Assembly: GCA_000499405.2 (NCBI GenBank)
Contig: HG738138.1
Span: 4,638,368 to 4,702,367 of the forward strand
DNA from: Onchocerca volvulus
Taxonomy: Eukaryota > Nematoda > Chromadorea > Rhabditida > Onchocercidae
Length of the DNA stretch: 64,000 nucleotides
Reading direction: 5' to 3'
Shown here in pieces: positions 51,461 through 64,000 of this stretch (positions are counted from its first letter, which is position 1; each line of letters opens with the position of its first letter). The notes beneath the pieces were generated by a model. That model ran no database searches, was not told the origin of the DNA, and saw only the letters and a list, made by a program, of their open reading frames with translations. The position numbers and the translations under genes are program-made.

Positions 51461-54400
51461 AAGAAATATTATGTTTCAGGAGATGTCTTACTTTAATCGG
51501 AAATGTTCTATGCAATTTCAAACAATCCATTAATGGCAAGGCATAAAAATCACCTAGAGCATTGGCATACTTCAGAAGTATGAAATGAGCCACAGGTCAG
51601 AGAATTCAATTCATGATTTCAAAACATCATTTCTTTTTTATGGAATGAATAGAATTCAATATATGATTGAGCTATTCTAATTTTTTCTTCAATGCTTAAC
51701 TTCTCCATTGTTGTACAATTGGAAATCGGATACAGAATTCATTCGATGAAGATGACCGTGATGCCAATTATCGAACTATTTCGCTCAACTTCTTTGGCTA
51801 AACTTGAGAAATCCTAGAGCATGATGCATTCATCTGTCTTGATTATTTACTCTCTTTCTATTCAATCGGCTTCTCACAAGAAATAAGTATATTCTTTTGA
51901 GCATATTCGGCTAAAACTTACTTCCTATTTCACCATCTTCACCTCCTAATTAGCATTCAGAAAGATCGCATATTTCAACAAAAGTTGGGAAATTTTTTGA
52001 AATTTTCAAAAATCAATATTGGATCGTGCATTAATAAAATTCCAACTTGAATAGCAGTGATACATCGATCATTGCATGCTTTCAAAAATTGAAAATAAGA
52101 AAGAATGGAAAAGATTTGGATAAGAAAGACTATAAAAATGGTATAAATGATAGAAGTGAAGAAGCAGCTGCAAGGATACTATAATGTTATTTCAATGAAA
52201 TGATGACAAAAGCATGCTGGAAAGTGTAAACATCATCTGCTCTGAAATTACCCTCTTATTTTCCATGATCCGGATATTACTAATTGTTCTGTTGTATTGA
52301 TAATAAATGGATACAACAGCTTTCAGATGCCACTTGACCTTATCTTGACCTCAACCAATCTTTTAGTATTAGATATGAATGGGTAAAATATTATTTATGG
52401 AATTTCAAAAAAGGAAGAAGTAGATTTCACTTACATGTACTAATGAATGCTAACTTTGAGTGGAAGTGATTTTTTTCCGATAATCTCAACAAATCATCGG
52501 ATCATCTCAACAAATAACAACAAGAAGGAACAGAACAGACTTGAGTAAAAAAGAATTTTGCATAAAATAAAACTAATTATCTCAGAAATAAGTTTGAACT
52601 TTGTGCTTCTGCGTTGCGAAATTGTTATTGTGTAACGCATAGATCTGTATTTGGAGGGCACATAGCCAAATCAATCAGTAGCAATATGTCGAGATAACAA
52701 TGCATGATAATGAATAAATGCAGCATTCAATTTGTTCGAATACATCAAAAATCCATCTTTTGGGGATAAATTCTTATTTGCAACTTATTGATCTGACACT
52801 ATTCATTACTGTCATTTGACAGTAATTATGCGACATTATCGGTAACCCCCATCAATGTCATTATCATTAAGAGATGATTGTGATTAAAACTTACTTATTC
52901 AGCAAATGTTACCTTATTCGGTAAATATCTATTGTTAGTCCATTTGAATGGCTATTATTATTATTATAGTGTTTATAAATATCATAATAATTTCAATTTC
53001 ATATTAAATATTGAGATATCTAGATTATTCTTTTAAAAAGCAAAAAAAAAAAAATAAAAAAATAAAAAATTCACGAATTTATCTAATCATGTTTTGCGTC
53101 TAACATTTCCATTCTATTTGCTGACCAATTTCATTTTGAATTGATCTTAACTTTTTCCTTTCACTTCTTTTCCCACCTCTTTGCGAATATTATAGAAAAT
53201 TTCAGTAATTTTCAAAAATTCTGATTTTGCGATTTTTCCATGTATAAAAAGAATTATTACTATTGAAAGCTTTATTGTGTAAGGATTAAATTCGTTATTA
53301 TTAAACGATCCCTTACTAGCAAAACTTGAATTAACCTAGTTGAGTGGTAAGCAAAGCTAACAATATCGATTAAGGAAGTGAGGTAATAGGAGTAGGAAGA
53401 ATGTCAATGTTCTTTCCTTCCTGTTCTTCAGAGAAAGGACTAATGAAAGGAAGCTGTGTGACCAAGTCATATTACAGATAATAATTTAGCTAATTTAATG
53501 AATATGTCCTTAGTTTTGTCTGAAAGATAAACAAGCCAATTGGGATTGAGAAGAAGGGTTATGAAAAGATTATTCCACTGGCCAACATTCCGATTCTTAT
53601 CAGTACTCAAATCAGAAACCAATTAGTCCTTCATCTTCAATCATATGATCAGTCAATTATCACATTTATATCATTCTATTGTTCACATTCAAAAGCTGAT
53701 GACCCTTCAATAAGAATATCGGTCTCTTGTCCTCTTTAATTATGCTAACGAATTTTTTGCTAACTTGAAGTTCGCACTTGAATTCCAAAAATTGATAACG
53801 ATATAAGCTTGAAAGTTATGATTTGAAAATTCGATATCCTTCCTCCGCCTTTCATCCCTCATTTCATATATCGCTTCATTCGGCTGTATTTTCTTTTTTT
53901 TTTTATAGTCATTACCGTTTGAATATTTTGGATAGTTTAAGCAGTACATGTGTTCAAGGAATAATTATGCAGCCCATATCAAGTCTACTGAAAAGTTTGA
54001 CTCAAATCATGTTGGCTCAATTTGTCTCATTACATTTCGTAATTTAATTTTGTTTCTCATCACTTCACAAAATTTATTTTTACTCGCCATTTCTTGACAA
54101 TTATTTGCGGTGAGAAATTAAAAAATGGATTGTTTTCAAAGATTAATTGAAACTCATACAAAACAAATATATTATGGAACATAGATATATGTTGTATTAA
54201 AATTAAGAAAAAACGTTCATAAATAAGCCCTAGTATGTGGTAAAGCAGGGAAAATGGAATAAATTAGAATTGTAATGCAATCAAGAATCGATGGTTAACA
54301 ACCAGAGACACAGCAATACTTATTTTAATTAATTGTTCCATCTAAGCTGAAATATCCTTGCACCGCATTTTATTATTTCTGGCTACTGTCTCTCAAGCAA

Positions 54401-56145
54401 ACTGAAAGCAAAAAATTTTAAATTGTATTCGAAAAATTAGGACATACTGTTTATTGATAAATCTTAAAAGAAATTTATAATACTGAAAATGCTTTATGAA
54501 ATCAAAATTTTCAAGATGGTAGGATTTTGAAAATAAATTCGTGTCTCCTCCATGTGATGAATCAGAAATATCCCAGGTTTGGGTTATCATATGCTCTTTC
54601 AGGTATAGTATCGCTAAGTATTCATTTATTTTCAGGATGAAATTTTAATTAAATTTAATGTAACATCGTAATGAGATGTTGTCGATGTAGATGACATTTT
54701 AATTTCACTAATGTATATATCGCATGAGCCATTCATCCAACTTAACACTGTCCATAACATTTTTTTCCTGAAGAAGTCGTAGAGATTTGATAGCTTTCAG
54801 ATAACCATAATTAATTAGTTGTGGTCAGATTTATGCACACTGCACTACCAACTACGACGAATGAGTACAACATTACTTCCATATTTATTATGTCTGTGCT
54901 AAGTATTGCAACCAAATATTGCAGACTGCTTGTTAAAATGTGACAAAATGATTTTGATACTGAAATTTATGATAAGAAAGATTTCGAAGATAACAGTACG
55001 AGATTAAACAATGAAAAATAGAATTTGCTTTTCGTTTTGAAGATTTCGAAAATTTCATGATTATATCCTAAATTTCTAAGTGTTCGCAATTACCACCAGC
55101 TCACCAAAAGAATAGTTTTAATAGAAGAGTAATAAATCTTCAAGGTCGAGGCCAAGTTCCATTTTGGTGACTACTTGATTTTCTTCACAGACATTTCAAG
55201 ATTTCATCCATGAGCTCTTTCATCACAATCCTTGAAGCGCTGCTAATTTTTCTGGAATTTCTCTGAGCAATGCTTTCTTTGTCCAGTAAAATTAAACGAA
55301 TCGGTGATATAAACAAACAGAAATTCTCATGCTATGTGGCTTCTTATATTACATTGCTGAGAACATCTACTCAATAAATGTCAATTCAAATATCAATACC
55401 CTTGACAAGCCAATGAAGTATTCATAGTGATGTTACCAAAAGCCCAACATATACGTTAATTTACAGCCTAGCACCGAGCTCACTTTCCAACCTCATTAAC
55501 ATACCTTTTTGCTTTTCATTATATAGATTAATAATGATTCAAAACTTGTAAACATCGCTTAGCTCATATGCATTGTCGAAACTAAATTGAACTTGAAGCT
55601 AATATATTCACCATTTAAATCAAAGATTGAAAATGAGGAGAACATTCTGATTAGAAATTTGTCAATTTCAGATTTTGAAATAATTTCTGCAGTTTAAGAA
55701 ATCAGTCAAATCCACCAACAATTTGATTTATCCAAAATTTCAAAATGTGTGATATGGCGATTTCAGTAAGACATTTTAGTCTTTAACGAGTACAAATTCA
55801 TTTCGCTTTCAGAATACCTTGAAACGAGATTCAAAAAATTGTTAATGGTAACTTTTTTTATAACATACCACCGAAATCTTTATCAATAATGTTTGAAATT
55901 ATAAGTCCGGTTTTACTAAAATAATTATTAAGTCTATGATGTAAAAAAGAAAAAATGGAAAATGCATAAATTCAGAATTCAGAAAAATCATGAATTGCAA
56001 AAAGGAAATGTGAAAATCTTGAACATTTAAGGAATCCATATCGGAATATTTGTAAAGAATCATTTAATGAATGACAACAATCTGTAATACTACTACCATT
56101 CGTTTTGGATGAGTGATGGTATTATTAATTTCATGGAAAGTGTCA
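50472..56145. other. Gene desert, left part (possible ephrin 5' intron)
   Basis: About 5.7 kb without recognised coding exons on either strand. It contains a poly-T run at 51429-51456, AT-rich AATAAAGTAAATT(C)AATTAATT repeats near 51315-51405 and a perfect short palindrome at 52805-52826. Since the ephrin's first exon is missing, this is probably intron or upstream regulatory DNA of that gene. Confidence 0.45.
52805..52826. repeat. Perfect hairpin/palindrome
   Basis: ATTACTGTCA, two T bases, then TGACAGTAAT: 10-bp arms with perfect complementarity. It might be a hairpin or a palindromic factor-binding site (a TGACAG core as bound by TALE homeodomain proteins). It may also be chance in 64 kb. 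Confidence 0.5.
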
Positions 56146-56219
56146 ATGGCGGCGGCAGCAGCAGCAGCTGGAGGACCGAAAGGACTCGAGAAGGAAGAAA
56201 TAGCCATTCGACAGTTACG
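56146..56219 (+). CDS. Possible poly-alanine first exon
   Basis: An ATG opens a frame coding M, seven Ala, then GGPKGLEKEEIAIRQL, ending at a good donor (CG|GTAAATG) in phase 2. The local GC content is well above that of the surrounding desert, and a GCGGCGGCAGCAGCAGCAGC tract encodes the Ala run. The overlapping frame from the ATG at 56133 codes ESVNGGGSSSSWRTERTREG instead, also ending at the same donor. No downstream partner exon was found, so the gene is unassigned. Confidence 0.3.
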
Positions 56220-59200
56220 GTAAATGTCATATCGAATTGCAGAAAGTAATCGATCTGAACTAATGCGATGCACTCATTCCTCTTCTAGATGACATTTCAC
56301 AAATCCTTTTTGACATCCAATTGCTGATTAGAACATTTCTCGGTTCCTTCGGTAGCCCTATAATACTGCTGCTACTGCTGCTGTGCCATAAAATAGCGGT
56401 AGGCAGAAAAGGCTTGATTTGGTGTAAAGTACAAGCTGGTAGTAGAGGTTCTCCTCCTTTTCATCCATTAACAATAAATCGCCGTTGGATAAAAAGCTCC
56501 TTACACCATCTGGTAGAACTGTAAAATGCCATTTTTCCTTGTTTGAATTCATTAGCAGCACCTTCTTCATTTTATGCCGTCAGAAAAGAAAAGAGCATCA
56601 CACGTTTCGACAATATTCCGAAGCTAAGATTAATTCATGTTTCAATTGATATTCTTATCAGAATTAATCAAATGAACTGAGTTTATTCCAATTTCCTCAA
56701 ATTCAATTTAAATTTCAGTTATCACAATAGACTGAAAAACTTTTTAATATTTTATAATAATATCAGCAGTGCAAAAGATGTCTGCTTTTATGACGATAGC
56801 AAAAATTATAATTAAAATAAATTCAATTAATATCAAGAAGCCTAACAAAGAGTGCTTATTTATTAAGAAATATTTGTCAACTCATAGCTGAATCGAACAT
56901 TTATCAGCTGATAATTAAGTCGAGCAGATACCAATCGAATGATTATCCTTGGTGATTAGCACATTCTATCCTACACTATTGAAAATTATCATAAAAGATC
57001 TAAAATTATAAAAAATCGAATGCAGTAGTGATTTCCAGGTTAATCCCTACTTGAACATATCTCTCTATTCAATAATCCTCATTCATTCATTTCAAGTGAC
57101 ACAAACGATGACGGAAGTATCAAATGTTTTCAACTCTGCCCTCTCTCTCTTTTCCGAAAGTTTCTCAACTTATATTAAAACATCATAATGATGTGCGAAA
57201 TTTAACAGTCCACAAATATTTGAATTTCATAGCTATTTAAATTTTAGAATATTTTTGAATTTTAATAAGATTTTGAAACAACAGAAATTTAATATATTCA
57301 ACATTCAGGAATATTTCGCCTCGGTTCTCTGGATTATTCATTAAATTCATTCAAGCATCTGGAGCTATTCCATGACTAGATCACATTAGTTGTTATAACC
57401 CCTCTCATGGCATCTTTCTTCAAACAATAACAGGCGATTAACGAATATTTGGTGCTTGGAAAGGATTAATTTGCATAAATGTAATCCATCTCAATGGAAA
57501 TATATCCAATAAAATGTGTAGAACAATGAAAGTGTGCACTGTGACCTTTTCAAACAGTTGAACCGGCAACCTTTTAACCGATCGCTTTCACACACTAATT
57601 AATGATAGCTATTCATTATGATGTTATCGTGCAAACCCAAGAAATCCGGGACTGATTTTAAAAAATGATCGAAGAGAAAGCGAATTTTTCAGATGCATTG
57701 TTAACTGCAATTCAAATTTACGGATAATTAAGTTTCTACAATTCAAAACTTATAATTTATTGACCAGAAAAAAGAAAAAAAAAAAAAGAAATAACAGCCA
57801 CCACTCACAGAAAAATTTTGTAATAAAATATCAGCATGAAATTTAAATGCAGCATTTCTCTCTACCACTTTCTGTTTCTATCACTTTTCCAAGTTATGAT
57901 TTCGACTGCGCCAATTCACACATTTATAGAACTTTATTTGTGGAAAAAAAGTGAGAAAAACTGACTCATACAACAGACTTATTTAATTGGTCACTTTTTG
58001 TGGATTTTTTTGGTTCTAGCAAACAGGTTCGAGATTAGTTCCCAGCTATCCAGTGTTCAACTCAGTATCAAATAGCTATTCCGAAAAATAACTGAATAAA
58101 TTACTTCTGAAAATATAAATTTCGAATAATTTTATTTTGCAAGATACATCCTAACTCTCCCGATTTTGCAATCCTATACTTAGTTTCAATATTCCAATGC
58201 TATGCATCACCTATGACTTCCATTTTTCAAAACTTTTTTACATCAACTGTACTGCCCACAGCGTAATCATATATGATGCTTAGCAACTTACAATCATTGG
58301 ATGAACTGAACTGATATCGCAAAATGCCAAATTAACTTCTGATGCGTCCAAGTACTTCGCCTGCCTTTCGCAGGATTCAGAAAGGAAATGATATTTGAGG
58401 GGTGGTAATACATAAGAATGATCATCACATCATGTTAGAAAAAGATGGAAATAGTCCTAGTATTCTCGATAATCCGAATCAAATTACTTTCAAAGGAGAA
58501 AAAGGCTTAAGTGTAAGGGAAGGAGGTCATTTGTGAAGTCATTGAACAACTAACTCCTTTCTCGAGCTCCCCGATTCTTCTGCTTGGAGTTCAACAATTA
58601 GATGAGAGATAATCGGTTCATCGAACCATTTTTCGCTACAATATAATCCATTTCACTTCTCATGAATTTCTACCAAACAACCGACCATTTCTGATCCCAT
58701 CTCCTAATTTGTCCACTTTAATCTCGATCGATAAATGGCTTCTTATTATGCATACACCGTTTAGAAAAATCATTCTCACAATGTCAATCCAAAGTTTAAT
58801 AATACCTTTCATAGCTTACTTCAACGAATTCACTGCATTCTTTCGATGATGAAGATTCGGATTAGTTCTAAGCACTAGTCATCGACCTCAGCAGAAATTT
58901 AGGTTAGTATAAATGCATACACACCTAAACCGATCAGTTCGGGCATATTCGAATCAATGATATGCATGTATATACACTTTTTTTCCGTCGATTGAGTAGT
59001 ATCTTGTATTACCAGCTGATAATTACTGCAGAAATCGGTTAAAAATACCACTATTTCGATCCGTTGAATATTTTATCAAACTTAGCATTTATTTCAAATT
59101 CAATCCTCTAAATTTATTTCAGGGAAATTTCCTTCTTTTTTTTGAAGCAGATTTCTCAGATGGTTCTAACCTGTTTAGCGCAACTGATAGCTACTGAAGC

Positions 59201-59960
59201 TAATGTGCATATGCGTATTTAATTTGCCTATCACAATCCGATCTTCCAATCACAAAAGATTTGTAATTAGTGAGAGTAATAATCAGAAGGGACAGGTTAA
59301 TTGGCAAGCCCCTACCTAATTTTGACCTCTTACTAATATATTCCAGATGCTCTCAAATCCTCATCTCTTTTTTTTTCAGAATAATCTGGGATTTATGAGA
59401 AGAAACAAACTATAATTAAAAGCAGTTGAAAAGATATTCCGGCTATTTTATACTGAAAAAAATGTCCCTGCACTTTATGTGATTATTCGGTAGCATAGGA
59501 GCACAATAAACTAATCATACTTTAGTCCGGCTTTTGAATTTGAGTGGAAGTGACCAAACCGATAGCACTTATATCACCTTCACAAGGATTTAATATAACA
59601 TTTGATGTTTGTTTCAATTACCGAAAATTATGCATAAACTGATAAGGGATAACAACTATAGGTAAAGAAGATTGATTAGATAAAGTAAAAGAAATGATTT
59701 GTTCATAGAATTATGTCCAGACAAAAAAAAAAAAAAGAGAAAAAGACGAGAAAGGATTTAAAAATGATTAGGCCAGATGACCTTCAGCAAATAAAGTAAT
59801 AACCATCAATGAAGCAAAATATATAATATCCTTCTCACTCATTCGTCATTTCTATAACTCTTCTGATGAAAACCGATTTTCATATCGTGTATTTTCAAGT
59901 TTGTACCCTTCCTTCCCTTCATCGATGACAAATTGAACAAAACGAGTAAAGGAGGTGGCA

Positions 59961-59977
59961 GGTAGGTAGGTAGGTAG
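59961..59977. repeat. GGTA microsatellite
   Basis: Four consecutive GGTA units followed by G. A simple tetranucleotide repeat. Confidence 0.9.
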
Positions 59978-60030
59978 CATGACCTCTATAAATGCTGCGA
60001 CAAAAGGTTACCATTTAAAGTTACGCCTCG

Positions 60031-60050
60031 TTTCATTTCATTTCATTTCA
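60031..60050. repeat. TTTCA microsatellite
   Basis: Four consecutive perfect TTTCA units. Confidence 0.9.
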
Positions 60051-60814
60051 TCCTTTTGTGCACACACTTTCATACAGAACAAATATTGTCCTCAAAATAG
60101 ACCATAACAACCAACAATCGAGCATGGATGATATTAGATAGATATATGTCGAACAAATGCCTATTAAATGGGCAGAAACTAATGACATTAAGCATTTCAT
60201 GCTTCCTTGATTTTATTACTTCCGCCCTAACAGAATGACCTCTTTCCAGCTCTCTTCATAACTCTCTTGAATATCCTGTCTCTTTTCCTCGATTCCCTCC
60301 AGAAAATCTCTTTTATGCAGTATTTAAATGAGTTTTTTTTTTTTTTTTTTGTTTGAACATTGAATAATTTTTTTTTTTAATTAGCAATTAATCAAATTCA
60401 ACAGATGGAAAAGTTATGTCAGGGAATGATTGATATAATGATCGAAATGATTCGACCTTTATCTAAAATATAAAGGAGTAAATTCATTGTTTATTTGAAT
60501 CAATATGTCAGTTAAAAATTGCTAATTCTCAAATTTGTTGAAATTTTTTTAAAATGTCAGCAAAGCTCCAATGTCTGGAAATGGAAGGGAAGGAACAGGA
60601 TTTGATTAAGTAGTGCGCAACAAAAATAATCCGGAAAGAATGAACAATTAAGGAAAAAATAAGTATTATCTAAGGGTTTTCCTCGAAAATATCGAACCTT
60701 TTCATCCGTCTCTTTATCATCGAAATTTTTTGCTTTTACTGTAGTATAAGAAAAAAGAGCCGCAATGCAATCAATCTTCTACATCAAATATTTTCACCTA
60801 CCATAAACCGAATC

Positions 60815-60990
60815 GTATGTCCAACTTCTGAATTAGATCCGTTTTTTGAAAATTGAAAAATATTGTTTCCGTTGTTTCTTCTTCCATTTGGCAGCAATTC
60901 AGAAGTCCGACGTACGATTCGATGGAAGGAAAAACTTTCCACTAAATTCTTCAATTTTCAAAAAACAGATCTAATTCTAATTCATTTTTT
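60815..60990. repeat. Rearranged inverted repeat
   Basis: Segment x (CGAATCGTATGTCCAACTTC near 60819) and following segment y (AGATCCGTTTTTTGAAAATT near 60835) each have an inverted copy downstream: x' near 60898-60924 and y' near 60950-60982. The order is x-y-x'-y', not x-y-y'-x' as in a simple hairpin. Confidence 0.7.
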
Positions 60991-63244
60991 AAATTCCGGT
61001 TTTCCCCAGCATTTATTTCAACGAAATAGGAATTAATCGAATAATTTCTGACACAAAAAAAAAATGTTTATTAGAGACAAAACATTAAGGATGGCTCTTT
61101 GTTACTCTTATTTGTCTTCTTCATATGATAAAAATATATGGAAATATTATATTATATTACAGAGAGTATTAAAGAAAACTGGAAAGATAACAAGCGGAAA
61201 ACAGATAAACAAATATCCAGCTGATGGCCCCATCGAAACTAAAGAACAAAGAATTCCAGGAATAAAGATGGCATGCTAAAAATGACCTATGCGGCATGAA
61301 CAAAGAACATCCAACTCGCTACAAATACGACTTAATTAGAGAGTTTTAGATAAAGTTAAGCAAGTAAATAAGCAAAGAAGTAACAAAGGTCACTCCTTTA
61401 TGAGTGTACTCCTGTAAATATCATAAAATTTGCTACTTCTCAATAATTATTCCATTTTTAAACTTGTGCAAAGGAAAAAAAAAATGATTCGCCGTAGCAA
61501 ACTTCGTCGAAAAGTGACATTTCGTCTCGGGATACGTCTAGTGGAGTGAAAATCAAGAAACTTCAGGTGTTTCCAACCGTAACAATAAGTGAGTGTAATA
61601 GCAAACGGTTGAGAGACTATTGCTTAATTCGATGTTTCTGACCCGGAAACAATCGCCAAACAAAAAGGTGAAACACTTGTCATCAAATGACATATTCCGT
61701 AATTCGATATGACTGCTGCGACGATTAGTTTTTCGAATAACGTATTACTGTCTGTATTACAGTTTGATTTTCACAGAATAAAAATCGATGAGCAGTTGAA
61801 ATTTCGAAATTTTATTTGCTTAGTCTATTCATCCCTCAAAATTTCCCTTCAGAATAAAACCCTTGTTGAAATTAGGGACATCTCAAACAAAGAGGAATAA
61901 AATCAGCTCCATCTCATCATAATAGATGAATTAATTGTCTGCTACAAATACTTTTTTTGAAGAGAGGAAAGGAAAAAAGATTAGGAACGAAAAGTCCGCG
62001 AAATAGGTCAGTACGAGGAGTTTGAACGCATAAGTTAGACGTTATCATTTTATATCAAATAAGCCGATCTTAACCTTCGCACAAATATTTGTTGAGGTCA
62101 AAGAGTAAGCTCCTGCCAATACACACACAGTCGGAATATGATTTATGTGTTGCCTGATAACTTTGACTGCTTAATTCACCTCGATCTCATCGATTCCATT
62201 CAAACCCCAAATGAAAGTTTACGTTCATTTTCTTTGATATTTGAATAACCCATAATAAAACTATCAAAATAAAAAAAGTATCCAACATTTTCTAATTCGA
62301 ACCAAAATGTTCCGATAAATAGAATTTCATCATTTCGAGTAGCAAACGTATGTGAAAATAGCAATCCTGATCACAAATCTTTTCTCTTTGAATAGAGCTT
62401 CTACGACGAATCCCTATTAAAAATGAAAAACAATTTATTATTTTCTAATGAAAAGTTCAATAGTGCGGTAGTAACGCTAACCAAGCTTCCAATGTAATTA
62501 CACATTCGTAATTTGACTTTTATTTTCATATTTTAAAAGGAATTTGTGCAGTAATAAATTATTAATAATTATTGATTATTTAAAAGCATTCTTTTCCTCC
62601 TCGCTTATCTCTTTAATTTTTTATAATTCCCAATAATATTTTTGAGAAATTTAGGGAATGCTATAGTAATTAGGCAAATAAATACGATATCATATTTGCA
62701 TCTCTTCTAGGATTGGTTATAAAGAAAAAAAGAAAAAAAAAAAAAAGAAAAGAAAAAAAAAACACTACTGATAATCTATTAAGCCAGACTGAATGGGGAG
62801 AAATTCCGTTGTAAATGAATTCTAATTAACAACTACTCAATTTTATTTGCAAATATTTTGAGTCAGTATTTACCAATTTGTTTTTACTTGAATAACAAGG
62901 AGAGTCTTCCTCTATGCCTACTATAGAATCAAAATAATTCAGCGGTCATTTCGAAAAATTTGCCAAAATTTGGAAATTTGCATTGAAAAGTTTTAGAAGA
63001 AAAACTTACATACTTATTCATGAAAAAGTAATTTTATTACGGGAATGAAATGATTTAAATGTTTATTTCAAAATGATTGAATAATGCTTTCAATCTCCTC
63101 ATTCTTCCCAATTTCTTTGTTATCTACGAAAGACAAATGCTAAGAAGCTTTTTAGCATCATTAATCAAGCTTAAGATGCAAGCTGCAACTACCATTATTT
63201 AATGCACCTAACTGCATGCAAAAGGTGCGATAAGACGCATGCAT

Positions 63245-63245
<1 letters not shown>

Positions 63246-63287
<42 letters not shown>
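63246..63287. repeat. CA dinucleotide microsatellite
   Basis: About 21 uninterrupted CA units flanked by ATGC on both sides. It also produces a false Cys-Val open frame on the minus strand. Confidence 0.97.
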
Positions 63288-63289
<2 letters not shown>

Positions 63290-64000
63290 CACTCCACAAT
63301 AATCCAATAATACCTCTATTATAGTATTCCTACTTTGTTTCCCATGCTTAACACTCCATTTTAGCATAATTTGATTTAAATGAAACCTCTTTATATCGAA
63401 TTGCAAACTATCAATCACTGCTTAATTTTAATTTACAGATAAAATTTAAAGTGTTTATAACTTTAAATACTTTACTTTAAGTGAAACTAATAAGATATGT
63501 TTGCATAATCAAAATAGATAAGTGCTTTTATACAGACTTAAAAGATTTTCTGAAAAATTATTGAAACTTATCGAATGCAATATAATTGTTAACAAGCGTG
63601 TATAGTGCAAAAGAAGTTCGAAGTACGTTAATAAAAAAAAAAAAAAAAATGTTTCATGAGAATGAGAATTCAAACGTTTCGTTTTCGAAATTGTCAATTT
63701 CTGAAGAAAATTTATTACATTCTGTCTAAGCGATTTTAAAATATAATTCCTTTACCCCAAGCAAGTGCTATTAGAAAAAATTTCTTATAAATAAATTTTT
63801 TCTCAAATGAATTTTCCATGTGAAGCCTGTTGTATTCTTTGCCCTTAATTATCCAGTATTAGTTTGCTAGCTGTGAGAACTTATCGATCTTCAGAATGGT
63901 CAAAGTATTTGGCCTTTTGTGTATGTCTTGCGCTGAATCAATATGGAAATAATTTGACATTTTACATCTTACTAATTAATGTAAGCTTTAGCTTCTGATA

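Larger units (their letters stand above)
56220..64000. other. Gene desert, right part
   Basis: No recognised gene. Open frames of 60-85 codons on either strand (for example 56358-56570 minus, 61064-61279 plus, 63161-63418 minus) lack family resemblance. It contains simple repeats (GGTA at 59961-59977, TTTCA at 60031-60050, CA at 63246-63287), a rearranged inverted repeat at 60815-60990 and poly-A/T runs (60332-60350, 62724-62761). Confidence 0.5.

Noticed and set aside
56358..56570. 70-codon minus-strand ATG frame near the poly-Ala exon
   Set aside because: No domain, no splice partners; probably a by-product of the local GC rise. Could be revisited if transcripts appear.
63161..63418. 85-codon minus-strand frame with alternating Cys-Val
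   Set aside because: It is a translation of the CA microsatellite.

Overview
The window looks like nuclear DNA of a nematode, most likely a spirurid or filarial worm. It is AT-rich. Genes are split into many short exons by introns that mostly fit GT...TTTCAG or a relaxed ...TTTAAAG/TTAG acceptor, and every recognisable gene is a metazoan housekeeping or signalling gene whose closest remembered counterparts are nematode. The species call is inference; no database was searched. Exon models were built by hand by joining phase-compatible splice sites. For nine of the ten recognised genes the joined frame is open from start to stop and close to the family's usual length. Coordinates may be off by a base or two.

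Layout. 1-2541: no gene; a ~1.1 kb foldback repeat. 2542-6328 (+): MGAT4-type N-acetylglucosaminyltransferase. 7799-11863 (+): fatty acyl-CoA reductase. 14494-18546 (+): CNDP2-type M20 dipeptidase. 19986-25337 (+): Gemin3/DDX20 DEAD-box helicase, with one intron that seems to begin with AT. 25338-31221: gene-poor, with a second foldback repeat and one possible small membrane-protein ORF. 31222-34168 (+): branched-chain aminotransferase, convergent with 34514-38097 (-): alpha-L-fucosidase; a 76-bp tandem duplication lies between them. 39338-42121 (-): UQCRC2-like core protein 2 of complex III, divergent from 43073-44439 (+): a TGN38/KCT2-like membrane protein. 45535-47377 (+): RBM34-like nucleolar RNA-binding protein. 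about 48500-50471 (-): an ephrin lacking its first exon(s) and with an uncertain last exon. 50472-64000: about 13.5 kb with no recognisable gene, only simple repeats, inverted repeats and one possible poly-Ala first exon.

The genes do not form a pathway. Loose themes are glycan processing (MGAT4, fucosidase, a Golgi membrane protein), mitochondrial metabolism (BCAT, UQCRC2) and RNA biology (DDX20, RBM34). I see no operon-like tight spacing, RNA gene, CRISPR array or intact transposase. The most unusual items are the AT-AG intron in DDX20, the two large foldback elements, the TGN38-like protein and the ephrin 5' desert.
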